Below are positions 44,452 to 55,300 of a stretch of 64,000 nucleotides of DNA, in pieces. Within the stretch, counting starts at the first letter, position 1. Every line of letters begins with the position of its first letter. The notes under the pieces were generated by a model. It saw nothing but the letters and a program-made list of their open reading frames with translations. It searched no databases and was not told where the DNA came from. Source of the DNA: Ascarosepion bandense (lineage: Eukaryota > Mollusca > Cephalopoda > Sepiida > Sepiidae); the NCBI GenBank assembly GCA_037127315.1, contig JBBBDQ010001918.1:3745001-3809000 (forward strand), in the 5' to 3' direction. A program made the position numbers and the translations under genes.

Positions 44452-44690
44452 GTATCATTTGAAAAAAAAAGAAATTAAAGATGAAGAATAACACAATAAG
44501 GAAAGGAAAGGAATAAATGCATAGAGAAAAAGAAAGGAAAAAGGATAAGTGAATGAAAATGCGAATAATGAAAAATAAAAGAAAGACACAAAAAATGAAA
44601 GACACAAAAGAAAGAAAAAAATGAAAAAAGAAAGATGGCCACGGAAAAAAAAGAAAAAGAGGATTACTGAATGAAATACAGAGAGCAATT
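43725..44690 (+). repeat. Segmental duplication, copy 2
   Basis: See 36170-37205. It lies about 7.5 kb away in the same orientation. It differs mainly in (GAAA)n length, plus a deletion and a variant left border. Confidence 0.8.
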
Positions 44691-44952
44691 TAGAAAAGAA
44701 GAAAATTAAGAAAAAAGAAAAATATAAAAAAGAAATGTAAGAAATAAGAATGTAATGATAGAAAGTAAGAAAGACGAAAGAAAAAAAATCGTAATCGAAA
44801 GAAATACAGAGGTTAATGGAAAAAAGAAAGAAGTAAAAAAAGAATGAAAGAAATCGGGAAAGAAAGAAATCGGGAAAGAAAGAAATCAGTGACAAAATAG
44901 TAGAAGACATGTTTAAGTAATAGCGAAGAGTATAGAAGATTACTGCACTACA

Positions 44953-45009
44953 GAAAAATCTTCTGCCCAGTCAGTCATGTCTTGAAAGGGGACATAATCG
45001 CCGAAGTGT
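44953..45009 (+). mobile_element. SINE1 tail, 5'-truncated and split
   Basis: TCTTCTGCCCAGTCAGTCAT, then GGGGACATAATCGCCGAAGT. The tail resumes after the LTR at 45600 (GTATCACATATGGCATTTAA). Confidence 0.8.
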
Positions 45010-45013
45010 GTAT

Positions 45014-45599
45014 TGTAGAATCTCTTCTATATGCATGTACATACTTATATACATATCGCCATGCACGCACGTACACACACATACTTATACATTAGTACCG
45101 CACGTGAAACCTCTTTTTCCCGCGCTTCATTCAGAAATATATAAGCTGATGTTCACACGTGTCTAGACTAGTTGGAATCTGTCGTTCGGAGCTAACACGC
45201 CGAATGCCGTTAGTTCCTTTCCAACTCACATACTGCGCTAATTGCGTTTGGCAATTAGTTACACCAAAAATATTTCTTTCTCTCTTACAAGCATACTTCA
45301 CAACATATATAGTTATATTCAACTACTGATTAGTACAAACATCATATTTTCTTTTTTCAGGAACTCTTCCAGTGTGAACATTGATGCATTTTCTTCAACA
45401 TCCAAGAGAGAACTTTCTTCACTAAATCTTGCATGCACAAAATAATCTATCCTGTATCTATGTTTAATAGACTGTTATTATTCTTGTTATATTGTTCTCT
45501 GAGTTATTTTTATTATGAATGTGGTGGATTGGACAACCAGTCTACTTTATAATGGTGACTCCGCTTTCAAATTACTACCACGTTGTTCAGTCCACAACA
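45014..45599. mobile_element. Solo LTR (586 bp) with TSD GTAT
   Basis: Begins TGTAGAATCTCTTC and ends GTCCACAACA (TG...CA). It is flanked by GTAT at 45010-45013 and 45600-45603. Excising it rejoins the SINE1 tail exactly to the consensus seen in other copies, which independently fixes both borders. A TATA-like AAATATATAAG lies at 45136-45146. There is no internal retroviral-type coding sequence. A 4-bp duplication fits Ty3/Gypsy or similar; the superfamily is not determined. Confidence 0.75.
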
Positions 45600-45639
45600 G
45601 TATCACATATGGCATTTAAATAATAAATGATGACTAAAG

Positions 45640-46315
45640 AAAGAAGACAGCAATGAAATGTAAGAATTAAAAAGACTAAAATAAGGAAATGAACTGAATG
45701 AAAGAACAAATGAATGATCGAATGCAAATTAAATGAAATATCGAATGTGAAATTGAATGAGTGAACAAATGAATGATCGAATTTAAAATTGAATGAACGA
45801 TCGAATGTAAAACCAAATGAAAGAATGAATGAAAAATCGAATGCAAAATTGAATGAAAGAACGAATATATTGGGAATATAAAATTGAATGAAAGAACGAA
45901 TGAAAGGTAAAATGTAAAACAGAATGAAAGAATGAATGAAAGTTCGAATATAAAATTAAATGAAAAATCGAATGAAAGGTCAAATGTAAAATTGAATGAA
46001 AGAATGAATGAAAGCTCGAATATAAAATTGAATGAAAGCACGAATAAAAGGTCAAATGTAAAACTGAATGAAAGAATGAATGAAAGCTCGAATATGAAAC
46101 TGAATGAAAAATCGAATGTAAAACAGAATGAATGACAATGTAAGATTGACTGAAATAACGAATGAAAGATCGAATGTAAAATCTAATGAAAGTACGAATG
46201 AGTGATCGAATTTAAAATTGAATGAAAGAACAAATGAAAGATCAGATATAAAATTGAATGGAAGAATGAATAAAAGATCGAATCTGAAATTGAATGAAAG
46301 AACAAAATAAGAAAG
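45640..46315 (+). repeat. Minisatellite with GAATGAAAGAACGAATGAAAG unit
   Basis: Irregular units of about 30-60 bp combining AAAATTGAATGAAAGAA and CGAATGAAAGATCGAATGTA. Both strands give long low-complexity frames (ILHSIFHS; NESSNIKLNE) that are not genes. Confidence 0.85.
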
Positions 46316-46319
46316 AGAA

Positions 46320-46900
46320 AAAAATCTTCAGAACCAGAATTAAATGAGCAAATTAATATCGAAAAAATTAAAACGAATGAAGTTGAAAAAAATAATAAAA
46401 AAAGTAATAAGAAGAAAAAAATGAAATAAATAAAAACGTAAAAACGAGCGGAAAATGAAAAAAATTATAAAAACAAAGAAGAGTAGAATCGAATGAAAAA
46501 TTTGGTTTCGATTTCGGAATAGTTCTATTTGTGTCAAACCATTTCTTACCACAGGTATTGTCGACCTGATTTTCCCCAGTAAATATTATCAATTTCCTTA
46601 TGCTTTTTCTGTTTTGTTGTACAATGTTTCTTTCAAGGTTGGCCATTTTTTTCTGACTTGAGATCTTTTTCTTTTTGCTATTTCTACCTTATATTTGATG
46701 GCCAACTATCTCTGTTTTTCCTCGATTTTTTCTTCCTGTGAAAACTGTTTTACTTCGGGCAGTTCATTTCATTTTGTTTTTGTAGCGATCATTCTGTCAT
46801 TTCTCTTCTTTCAAGGTGGTTCAGTTTCTTCCGTTTATTTATGACCGATAGTGACTTTGTTTGCTTGCCTTGATAGTTTGTTTCTTTCTTTTCTCTATTA
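46320..46900. other. AT-rich interval, no gene recognised
   Basis: A-rich on the left and T-rich on the right. No family or motif recognised. Confidence 0.45.
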
Positions 46901-47195
46901 TCTTGTGTTTTTTAGTTATTCTTGTTTTCTATCATTTTTGTGAGCATTTCTTTTTTTTCTTTCTGTTTTGTTTCTTGTTTATTTTATTTTTGTAAGATGT
47001 TCGCTTTTCTCTATTTAGTCTCTGCATGGTTCTTTCTTTCTTTTTTTTCTTTCTTTCTTTTTTCTTTCTTTCATCTTTCTTTTTTCAATGAGAATTTGCT
47101 TTTCTTGTTCTGTTCACATAATACTTTCTTTTTCTTTCTTTCGTTTCTTAATTCTTTCTTTCTACGACATCTTCGCTTTTCTCGTTTTATTTTCT

Positions 47196-47226
<31 letters not shown>

Positions 47227-47230
47227 ATGC
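46900..47230 (-). repeat. (CTTT)n-rich pyrimidine tract
   Basis: CTTT runs separated by GACATCTTCGCTTTTCTC-like words. The F/S-rich frame at 46922-47287 is an artefact. Confidence 0.75.
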
Positions 47231-47251
47231 GATTTTTGTTTTCCGTGTTTC

Positions 47252-47343
47252 TTCGTGGACGAGTTGGTTAAGGCACGTCGGATATAATGCCGATTTTCCT
47301 CTGCACAGAGTGACGCAAGTTCAAATCCTACCGGAAAAGCGTA
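47252..47343 (+). pseudogene. tRNA-like sequence (Ser/Leu type)
   Basis: GGACGAGTTGGTTAAGGC gives a D arm and A box. GUCGG/CCGAU closes an 8-nt anticodon loop (one nt too long). CCTCTGCACAGAG is a plausible long variable arm. AAGTTCAAATCCT is a B box, but the T stem is weakly paired. Probably a tRNA pseudogene or SINE head. Confidence 0.5.
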
Positions 47344-47462
47344 TTCCTCTTTAATAAAATTTATCGAATACTCAGCTCTGTAGACGAAAACAATAAAATG
47401 TACTGTTTAATAAATAAAAGGTTCATCTATACACTTTGAGTATGTACTAAAATAACGTTGAA

Positions 47463-47500
<38 letters not shown>
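47463..47500. repeat. (AT)n microsatellite
   Basis: AT run; another short run at 47573-47588 abuts the element E tail. Confidence 0.95.
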
Positions 47501-47504
<4 letters not shown>

Positions 47505-47587
47505 TATCTGTTTAATCATTTTTAATGGATACACTTATTTGAGTGGATACTCTGTTTTTCTATATGTAAACAGTATATATATATATA

Positions 47588-47935
47588 TTTTAATCATATC
47601 ACCACGAGCAACGCGGTAACGCCACTGAAGCGCAGGGGGCTACATAGGAGTGAAAAGATTCGAAAAGAGAAAACCGGAGACCACATCCTAAACAAGGAAC
47701 AAGGGATGAGCATCTTCACCTGTTCAATAGACGTGGGTGGAGTGTGAACCGGGCGATAGTTTAGTCTATCTACTCCAATTGAAAAAAAAAAGAGTGAAAA
47801 GATTGGAAAAGAGAAAGCCGGAAACCACATCCTAAACTAGGAACAAGGGATGAGTCTCTTCACCTGTTCAATAGACGTGGGTGGAGCGTGAACCGGGCGA
47901 TAGTTTAGTCTATCTACTCCAATTGAAAAAAAATG
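47588..47935 (-). mobile_element. Element E, two head modules
   Basis: Tail 47590-47648 (GCCACTGAAGCGCAGGGGGC) and two heads (47650-47790, 47795-47925). An A-rich linker lies between the heads. Confidence 0.8.
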
Positions 47936-47939
47936 AAAA

Positions 47940-48860
47940 GGGTGTAGCCTGAATATTCGAGAAATTTTGTTTAGAAAAATATCTATCTTCTTTTTACAAT
48001 AGAATATTAAAAATAATGTTTAAACAAATAAATATATCAGTTAATTACATTTCGTAACTTCCCGTAAGATTTTGTAATATATATATATATTGGTCAGAGT
48101 TTGCGGAATGGATGCATCTGGTCGAGAACTTTTCAGAACCGTTCTTACTATTTATGGTAAAAATTCTAATACAGTTCTGTTTGTTTCATCGTTTCTTTGA
48201 ACTGTCAGCTGTAGGCAACAGCTTTCTATAATCAGTGTTTCTTAAGGTTCTAAGCGAGTGAAAGACATGGGTCTTGTCAGAGAACACACTTCTTCGAATA
48301 TCGTGAATTGGCGCACACAATCACAAAGAAAGAACTGTATGAAATAACAGAAACTACATCACTTGAACATATTCAACATTAGCAACAACTATAATAGAAA
48401 ACACATATAAATGGAAGAGAAATCAATGACAGAACCAAAATCTTTCCACACAACTTCAGACAAAGTGCTAACAAGGAAACTCCCCATCCATGACGATGAC
48501 AGCTACTGGACGTGAGAATCCTATTTTTCTTTTTTCTATTTTTGGCTGCTCATTCAATGAATGCTGAATTTTTCCTTATAAGGAGATTAAAAATATTACA
48601 TTTACACTTAGTTATCATGTATATAACAACATGCCAATCACTTAAAAACAATGAAATATTACGTTTTGATCTCTATTAAGAGAGAAGACATATCAGAGAC
48701 GCTACTTGGTTTCAATGAGAAAAAGAAAGAAAGAAAAAGATAGAGGGTCGAGAATGCTCTACTCTGTTGATGGTCGGATTCTGTAAAACGTTTGGTTTGG
48801 TTTATTTTACAGTATATCAACCCCTTAGGGATCATTTAATGCCAAAGCATTAGTTCCTTC
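47940..48860. other. No recognised gene
   Basis: AT-rich with moderate complexity. CAGTATATCAACCCCTTAGG near 48812 resembles the (CAAA)-ended scrap near 18730-18790 in reverse. Confidence 0.4.
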
Positions 48861-48867
48861 AAACAAT

Positions 48868-49215
48868 TATTTTTGTTGGTAACGTTTTCCCTTCAAAAAC
48901 GTATTTTTGTTGGTAACATTTTTCCTTTAAAAACATTTTTGTTGGTGACATTTTTCTTTCAAAAATGTTTGGTTGGTAATATTTTTCCTTCAAAAATGAT
49001 GATGTATTTATTTCATAAAAGTCTGTTTTTGTATTTCATAGTGTGTTGACCCCTGTTTAAAGGGTTAACATTTTTCCTTCAAAAACATATTTTTGTTGGT
49101 GACATTTTTCTTTCAAAAAAGTTTTGTTGGTAATATTTTTCCTTCAAAGAGTTTGATGTATATATTTCATAAAAGTCTTTTTTGTACTTCACAATGTGTT
49201 GACCCCTGTTTAGAG
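48868..49215 (+). repeat. Nested tandem repeat preceding family G
   Basis: Units of about 34 bp (GTTGGTAACATTTTTCCTTC, AAAAAC) lie within two larger blocks of about 175 bp. Each block ends with TTTCATAAAAGTCT and GTGTTGACCCCTGTTTA. The same words lie next to other G copies, so this is part of the G element. Confidence 0.7.
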
Positions 49216-49690
49216 GGTTAACTATTTGCCCATAATTGGGAGCTATGGGCAAATATGGGCTACCACCCCGGGTCAGGATGAACCTGGGAACAACAGCAAA
49301 TAAGAGGTGTTCCATAGTCTTCACAACCTCCCAATCAGAGACTTCCAGGTTGGGGGGTTAACTATTTGCCCATAATTGGAGTCCTAACAGGTGCTACCAC
49401 TCAGAGTCTGAGTGGACCTGGGAACAACAGTAATTAAGAGGTGGTTCCATGCTCCTCACAAACTGACAATCAGAGGCCTTGCTGCTGGATGCAGTTTACA
49501 GTCATACCCAAGACCTCCCAGTTTGGAAGTAAATTATTTGCCCATAGTTGGGGCCCTAACAGGTGTTACCGCTCTGGGTCAGAGTGAACCTGAGAACAAC
49601 AGCAATTAAGAGGTGGTTCCATGCTCCTCACAACCTGCCAATCAGAGGCCTTGCTGCCGGATGCAGTTTACCGTTATGCCCAATCAGTAA
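49215..49690 (+). mobile_element. Family G core in three tandem units
   Basis: CTATTTGCCCATAATTGG (or a close variant), GGTGCTACCAC, GACCTGGGAACAACAG and TGCTCCTCACAA recur at about 165-bp intervals (49207, 49362, 49525). No coding frame. Confidence 0.75.
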
Positions 49691-49789
49691 AATGGGTAAT
49701 AATCTAACAATTTTAAATCTTTTCAGTTTTACCTTATTTAAATAATGATCTGCATTCAAAGAAGAAGAAGAAGAAATAGTAGTAGCAGT

Positions 49790-50108
49790 AGGGATGGTAC
49801 AGTGAATATCCGCTCGAAACGAGAAATCGGAGAGCCGAGTTCAAACTCCAGTTGAATTTGTTGCATTCACATACGCGCATATACCCTTGAGAAAGGCATG
49901 AATCCGTCAATTCTCCCTCCAGCTATGGTTTACCCTCCAGCTATAGGTCAAATAGCAAGACGGGTTAGATTCTACAGCCTTGGCTGATAGCCAGTCTACT
50001 GTAGAAAGTAATGGCAACCTATTGCGGGAAAATCATCCGCACAGTCAGTCATGTCATTTTCGAGACATGATCGCCTAAGTGTGTATCACGTATGGCACTT
50101 AACTGACT
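49790..50108 (+). mobile_element. SINE1, full length
   Basis: Variant head (GGGATGGTACAGTGAATATC), GAGCCGAGTTCAAACTCC B box, and a local 20-bp duplication of CCTCCAGCTAT in the middle. The tail ends TATGGCACTTAACTGACTAA. Confidence 0.85.
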
Positions 50109-50334
50109 AAATAGGAGTAGAAGAATAAGCAAAAAGAAAAATACCGTCACTAGTCCAATGCGTGTTTGGATTTCGGTATCGCATTTTTCAATCTCCGTTC
50201 AAACGCATCCCAAACATTTAAACCTTCTGCAGCTTTTTTATGCTAACATCTCCAAGTCTGTAATTCGCGTGCTAGTCTTTTTCCTCGCTCCTTTAAATGA
50301 CTAGCATTCATACTTCTGACTGTTATTGCATTAC

Positions 50335-51320
50335 TTTTTTTAATCATTTCAACAAAATCAAGGCGGTACCGACACTGAGTGCAGGGGGGCTACACAAGTG
50401 AGTTAAAGTTTTAGGTAGGAGGAAAGTGAAGAGAAAGACGAACCAGCTACAGGGGGTGAAAGAGAAAGGGCAAAAGAAGGATGCGAACACAGGAGTGAAG
50501 ACAGTTGCGAAGGTAGAGGGAAAAGAAAAGAACAAGATTGTTATGTCGCCAAGTATAAATGAATAACTCAACAACAGAATCAGAATATAAGTTGTATTCC
50601 GCAGAAAGACGGTTAGTATGTACAGAAGTGATTAGTGATATTTACAATAGAAAGATACAAGAGTCCAATCCGTCGTAAGACGTGTGTATACGTGATAACT
50701 TCCTGTACGCCACCGGAAGTGTGACTAACTCTTCACTGACTCGCACTGACTCTTCAGTAACTCATTAGAGACTCTCAAGTGACTCTCTACGACCCCCCTT
50801 GTAGAGAATCAACCATTGCTATATATAGCAATGGGAACAGTCCATTTGTAGTCAAATAGGAGCGGCGCCCTAACAAAGATACACGGGGTGATGTAGAAAG
50901 GACTGGAGTCAAGTGGATAAGAGATGGGAATTGACTTTGCATTTAAATTCCTGGAAGTTGTAGCCGTCAGGAAAGTAAGGATATGGAAGGGAGTTCCACA
51001 GGCGGGAAGCTCGAGAAAAGAAACTGATGGAGTAGAATCGTCGCCTGCAGTTTATCTAACAGTAAAAATGTGGGACCTTATTGCCAGTCTGGTTGCCCGA
51101 GTAAATTCTTATGGCGGGACACCAGTGACTTACGTTCGTCAGAGCAGAAGCCATAAAAAATATTTATAGAAGAGACAAAATGAAGCCACATTCCGCCGAT
51201 GAGAAAGTGTCTGGAGTCGAGCTGCCAGGTCGGGACAAATCACATTACAGATTCTCTTTTGGAGCCTGTCGAGAAACCTGAGATGAACAGCAGGGACGCC
51301 TAACCAGTCTCCATTGGTTA
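50335..51320 (-). mobile_element. LINE B 3' third
   Basis: Starts at the decayed terminus (TTTTTAATCATTTCAACAAA). An approximately 330-bp unrelated insert (about 50545-50880) interrupts it. It resumes at TGGGAATTGACTTTGCATTT and AATTCCTGGAAGTTGTAGCC, up to about 51310. The minus-strand coding trace matches 63097-63552 with breaks. Confidence 0.65.
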
Positions 51321-51484
51321 TTTATTGTCGTGGAACACGTAAGGAGATTAACGATGCAAGTTTATGAACAATTTTGAAAGCTATTCCCCCCTCTAAGTAC
51401 TTCACGACCTGATCAATAGCACCAAAAATCCGATGCCTCTAACCTTTATGTTGACATGATCGAATCATCATATTATAATATCTT

Positions 51485-51585
51485 TCAATATTTGTCGATG
51501 TTTCTGAGATGACGCATTGTTATTATTTACATTATTTATATTGCTCGGACTGTTGTCCTCAGCTTTATTGTCATCTCCGGCGTGG
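51485..51585 (-). mobile_element. SINE2 tail fragment
   Basis: TTTACATTATTTATATTGCT, CGGACTGTTGTCCTC, matching the SINE2 3' end at 7985-8040. Confidence 0.5.
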
Positions 51586-51593
51586 CATATTTC

Positions 51594-52235
51594 TTCTTCT
51601 TCTATGTGCCTTGTCCTTTCAGGACGTAGGCGATCCTGGCTTTCCACGTCTTCCTATCCCTAGGGGATAGGGAGACGTGGAATGTGTGTTAAAAGCATGG
51701 TGGATCTTAGCACACATTCTCCTGTTACACCATGCAATCCTCGTTCCATCATCCACATGATTCAGTCAGTTAAGGGCCATACGTGATACACACTTGGGCA
51801 ATCAAGTCTTGAAAGAGACATGACTGACTGAGTAGAAGATTATCCCGCAGTAGGTTGCCATTGCTTTCTGCGGTAGACTGGTTGCCGACCAAGGCTATAG
51901 AACCCAATCTGTCCTGTTATTTAACCTATAACTGGAGGGAAGAGACGGATTAATACCTTTCCCAAGGGTATTTGCGCCGAAGTGAATGCAAGGAATTCAA
52001 CTAGAATTCGAACTCGGCTCTCCTATTTCTCCTTCCAAGCCAAAATCCACTGCACCACAACGCACATCCACCTGATTAGGTCCTTCAAATATGTTATCCG
52101 TTGCTTTCCCCTGCCTCTTTTTCCCTCTATCTGACCTGTTAGTATCAGCTTCTCCAAGCCCTCCTTCCTCATTGTATGTCCCAGGAATTTCAGCTATCTC
52201 TTCCTGATGCTCAGTAATATTTCACCCTTCATTAA
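51594..52235 (-). mobile_element. LINE A 3' end interrupted by a SINE1
   Basis: The terminus complement TTCTTCTTCTTCTATGTGCC and CAGGACGTAGGCGATC are at 51594-51635. LINE A resumes at 52065 (CCACCTGATTAGGTCCTTCA), up to TTCCTGATGCTCAGT near 52210. A small inverted echo of GGGATAGGGAGACGTGG sits at 51661. Confidence 0.7.
51763..52064 (-). mobile_element. SINE1 inside LINE A, with target duplication
   Basis: Flanked by CATCCACATGATT (51750-51762) and CATCCACCTGATT (52065-52077), 12 of 13 identical. The host LINE A is collinear on both sides. Confidence 0.9.
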
Positions 52236-52239
52236 AGCG

Positions 52240-53077
52240 ATTTTCAGATATTTACCCTTCTGCATCTTTGTTTGTAATTCGCGTGGTAAGCATTTTTCTC
52301 ACTTCTTTAAATAATGACCTGCATTTATAATTATGATTGTTATAGCAATATTTTATTAAAATTGTTAAACGCAATTATTTAACGATTCAATTTCCATGAG
52401 TAATTCATAGCTTTAAAATTCGCGAAGAGCTTATTCAATCATTGAATTAAGAATTATAATCCAACAGAAAATGAAAATCGCAAAACCGTGAAAATTTCAC
52501 AGCTACTACGTGTAAAATATTATTGGCAGAAAATCAACGAAAACTATAAATAGTGGCTGTTGTTGTAGTAATTACTGAGGTAATGGATGGTTAGTGGGTG
52601 AAAAATATAGGGGAGGTAACTCTTTCAATTAGTTATATCAGATGCTATTTGAAGATGGAGTGAAAATATCGAGACGTTTGTCTGTGACATGTCCCACTTT
52701 TTAAGTAGCGTGAGAAGTGGTTGTTTTCTTTAAGCAAAAAAAAATAAAAAAAACAAACACTGGAACTGAAGGGTTATTAATAGGGGAAGAAAGAAATTAT
52801 TTTTCGCTTAAAAATTAATACTAAATCGTGTATTTGCTTTACAATTTTAGAAAATTGTCTGAAGATGGAAAAAGATGGCGAAACCAGACGACAAATAGGC
52901 AAGTAAAAAATCAACTTTTATTTTCAGCTAAATTTAAAGAGCTCCACAGCTGAAAAATAATTCCCCTCATTCTCTGCCTCTCTCTTTCCATCTCTCTATA
53001 TATCTCTCTCTCTGTCCTATATATCTCCCTCTCTCTCTCCTCTTTCACTCTCTCTCTCCCTCTCTCTCTCCTTTCCT

Positions 53078-53111
<34 letters not shown>

Positions 53112-53135
53112 GAGAGAGATGTCTTTTAGAAAAAC
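52240..53135. other. No gene recognised; (CT)n cluster
   Basis: AT-rich to 52960. Then a CT-rich microsatellite (52970-53095) ends in TATATA and an AGAGAGAGA mirror. Confidence 0.5.
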
Positions 53136-53139
53136 TTGC

Positions 53140-53494
53140 TATCTTAAATAGCGCGCGTGCGTGTGTGTGTGTGTATCCGTTACCTATAGACTCCGAAACA
53201 GCTGAACCGACTTTCTTGAAAATTTACACAATTGTACTATAAGCGTCTGCGAGTGTTCTTAGCTAGGTTTTGTGTTGAGGTACCCCCGATAAATATCGAA
53301 AATCGATAATCGAAAAAATCGGGTTATAGAATTAGTGGTCCGATTTAAATCAAATTTGATACACTCATAGACAAAGACGTAAGAAACGATATTCAGAAGT
53401 TTCAAGGTTGCAGTTCTTACAATAGTGCAGAAAATTGATAATATATATATAAAAGCTTTCATTACACCCGAGCAACGTCGGGCTATACTGCTAG
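53140..53494 (+). mobile_element. Helitron-like non-autonomous element
   Basis: Contains TATCCGTTACCTATAGACTC, then CGAAACAGCTGAACCGACTT. TGATACACTCATAGACAAAG is shared with 35671-35700. The 3' end has hairpin CCCGAGCAACGTCGGG (53467-53482) and CTAG (53491-53494). The 5' limit is uncertain because of a (GT)n run. No Rep/helicase coding. Confidence 0.6.
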
Positions 53495-53727
53495 TTATTA
53501 ATAATTACGAATTTCTCCCCTTTAGTATATCTCCCGGAATTTAACTTCCTAAATTTTTTTTTAAATTTTAAATTTTTTCTTTCTTCGCATAATTTTTTCC
53601 ATTTATATTTTACACTTTATAACTTAAAGACTAATACCCTAATATTGTACGATTTAATTTTCACGAACTTCAAAAGAATTCAAATTCAAACGGTCAGTTT
53701 ATAATATGCATCTTATGATTGCGTAAT

Positions 53728-54229
53728 AATGGGAATACAACAGCTACACAGACAGGAAAATGGAAGCAAATAAACCGGATATTATTGTCAAATACCGAAA
53801 AGAAAAAACTTGCCTACTAATCGATATGGCTTGTCCAGCAGATTTTAATAAAACAAACAAGTTATTTGAAAAACTATCGAAGTATAAAGACCTGGAAATT
53901 GAAATAGAAAAAGAAGTGGAAACTGAAAACAAGAATAGTACCAGTGATAGTAGATGCGCTTGGAATGATAATAAAAATATGGAAGAAAAAAAAAACACAT
54001 TGAAAAAATCCCTGGAAACCTCAGCTTAAAAGATATATAAAAAATTTGTCTTGAAGTATAGCCTACACACAAAGCAGAACTTTGTCCACGTAACTCTAGC
54101 AATGTTATGGTAGCTAGAAAAAACAAATGAATTGTAGCTAGAACAACAAACCACTGACTGCATTAGGTCTTTCCACAGACAAGGTAGGTAGTGTGATCAT
54201 AGCAGAAATCGAATTATGTTAAAAATGAC

Positions 54230-54240
<11 letters not shown>
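53728..54240 (+). mobile_element. R4/Dong-like LINE end
   Basis: Starts within the YTDRK motif, then KPDIIVKYRKEKTCLLID (PD-x14-D endonuclease motif) and MACPADFNKTNKLFEKLSKY. A frameshift near 53915 gives a nonsense tail (ENKNSTSDSRCAW). The 3' UTR ends AAAATGACATAATAATAATA. Confidence 0.75.
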
Positions 54241-54289
<49 letters not shown>

Positions 54290-54290
54290 T
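54228..54290. repeat. (TAA)n tail
   Basis: Trinucleotide tail of the R4/Dong-like copy. Confidence 0.95.
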
Positions 54291-54345
54291 GTAAATAAAC
54301 AAATGAATAAAAGTAAATGTTCTTTCATCTTGTCTTTACTTTGAA

Positions 54346-54645
54346 AAGTGCATTCTGGCGCAGTCGATATCGGCTCGGAACGAGAAATCGGGGAGCCGAG
54401 TTCGAATTCCTGTTGAACTCGTTGCATTCACTTACGTGTAAATACCCTTGGCAAAGGTCTCTTTCCTTCAATTATGGGTTACATAACAGGACAGATTGGG
54501 TTCTATAGCCTTGGCTGGCAACCAGTCTACCGCAGAAAGCTAAAGGTAACCTACTGCAGGATAATATTCTGCCCAGTCAGTCATGTCTCTTTCGAGACAT
54601 GATCGCACAACCGTGCAACATGTATGGCACTCAACTGACTGAGTA
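54346..54645 (+). mobile_element. SINE1, full length
   Basis: Head CGCAGTCGATATCGGCTCGG, B box GAGCCGAGTTCGAATTCC, tail CTCTTTCGAGACATGATCGC, end ATGGCACTCAACTGACTGA. Confidence 0.9.
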
Positions 54646-54649
54646 ACAT

Positions 54650-54735
54650 TATTTGGAATATTGTCCACATCTTTATAAATATAAATCTTTGTAAATACTA
54701 CTTCATCTCAGAAGTATAGACAAATACTACAGGCA
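54650..54735 (+). mobile_element. SINE2 3' fragment
   Basis: GTAAATACTACTTCATCTCA, then GAAGTATAGACAAATA, the SINE2 3' terminus. Confidence 0.5.
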
Positions 54736-54778
54736 TATTGGGATATTTTTTCGCAATCATAAATTGTATATATTGTAT

Positions 54779-54940
54779 GTTGGATTCTATAGCCTTGGGC
54801 GGCAACTAGTCTACAGTAGAAAGTAATGGCAACCTACTGCGGGATAATCTTCTGCTCAGTCAGTTATGTATCTTTCGAGACATGATCGCCCAAAGCGTGT
54901 ATCACGTATTATGCTTAACTCACTAAATGACTGACTGACT
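54779..54940 (+). mobile_element. SINE1, 5'-truncated
   Basis: Starts in the middle (TTGGATTCTATAGCCTTGGG). Tail TCTTTCGAGACATGATCGCC is present. Confidence 0.85.
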
Positions 54941-55149
54941 TTGAAATCAACAGTATGTGGGTGTGCCTCGAAAACCAGATGACCAGATGCTTCGCTGCTG
55001 ATTTTAACTCTGACATAGAGGGTAGGAGAGACTGGCTTGTTACATTCAATGGTCTGAAGACCAAACAAGTGACGTTCTAACATCACCGAGCGGACAAAAG
55101 TTTCACCGATCGTGATGAACAGGTGTTCCCTTAGGTGCCTTGAGTCTCT

Positions 55150-55300
55150 CATCTTCTTTCTTTTACGTGCTGTGTCCCCTCACGACGTAGGTGATCATGA
55201 ATCTCCACATCCTCCGATCAATTGTCGCTCTTAACACTTTTCCTCTTGGTATCTCTCCTAAACCCTCCCCCTGCCATCCACTTGCTCAAGCTCATCAAGT
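55150..55300 (-). mobile_element. LINE A 3' end
   Basis: ACGTGCTGTGTCCCCTCACG, ACGTAGGTGATCATGAATCT, CTCCACATCCTCCG; joined at about 55298 to SINE2. Confidence 0.6.
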
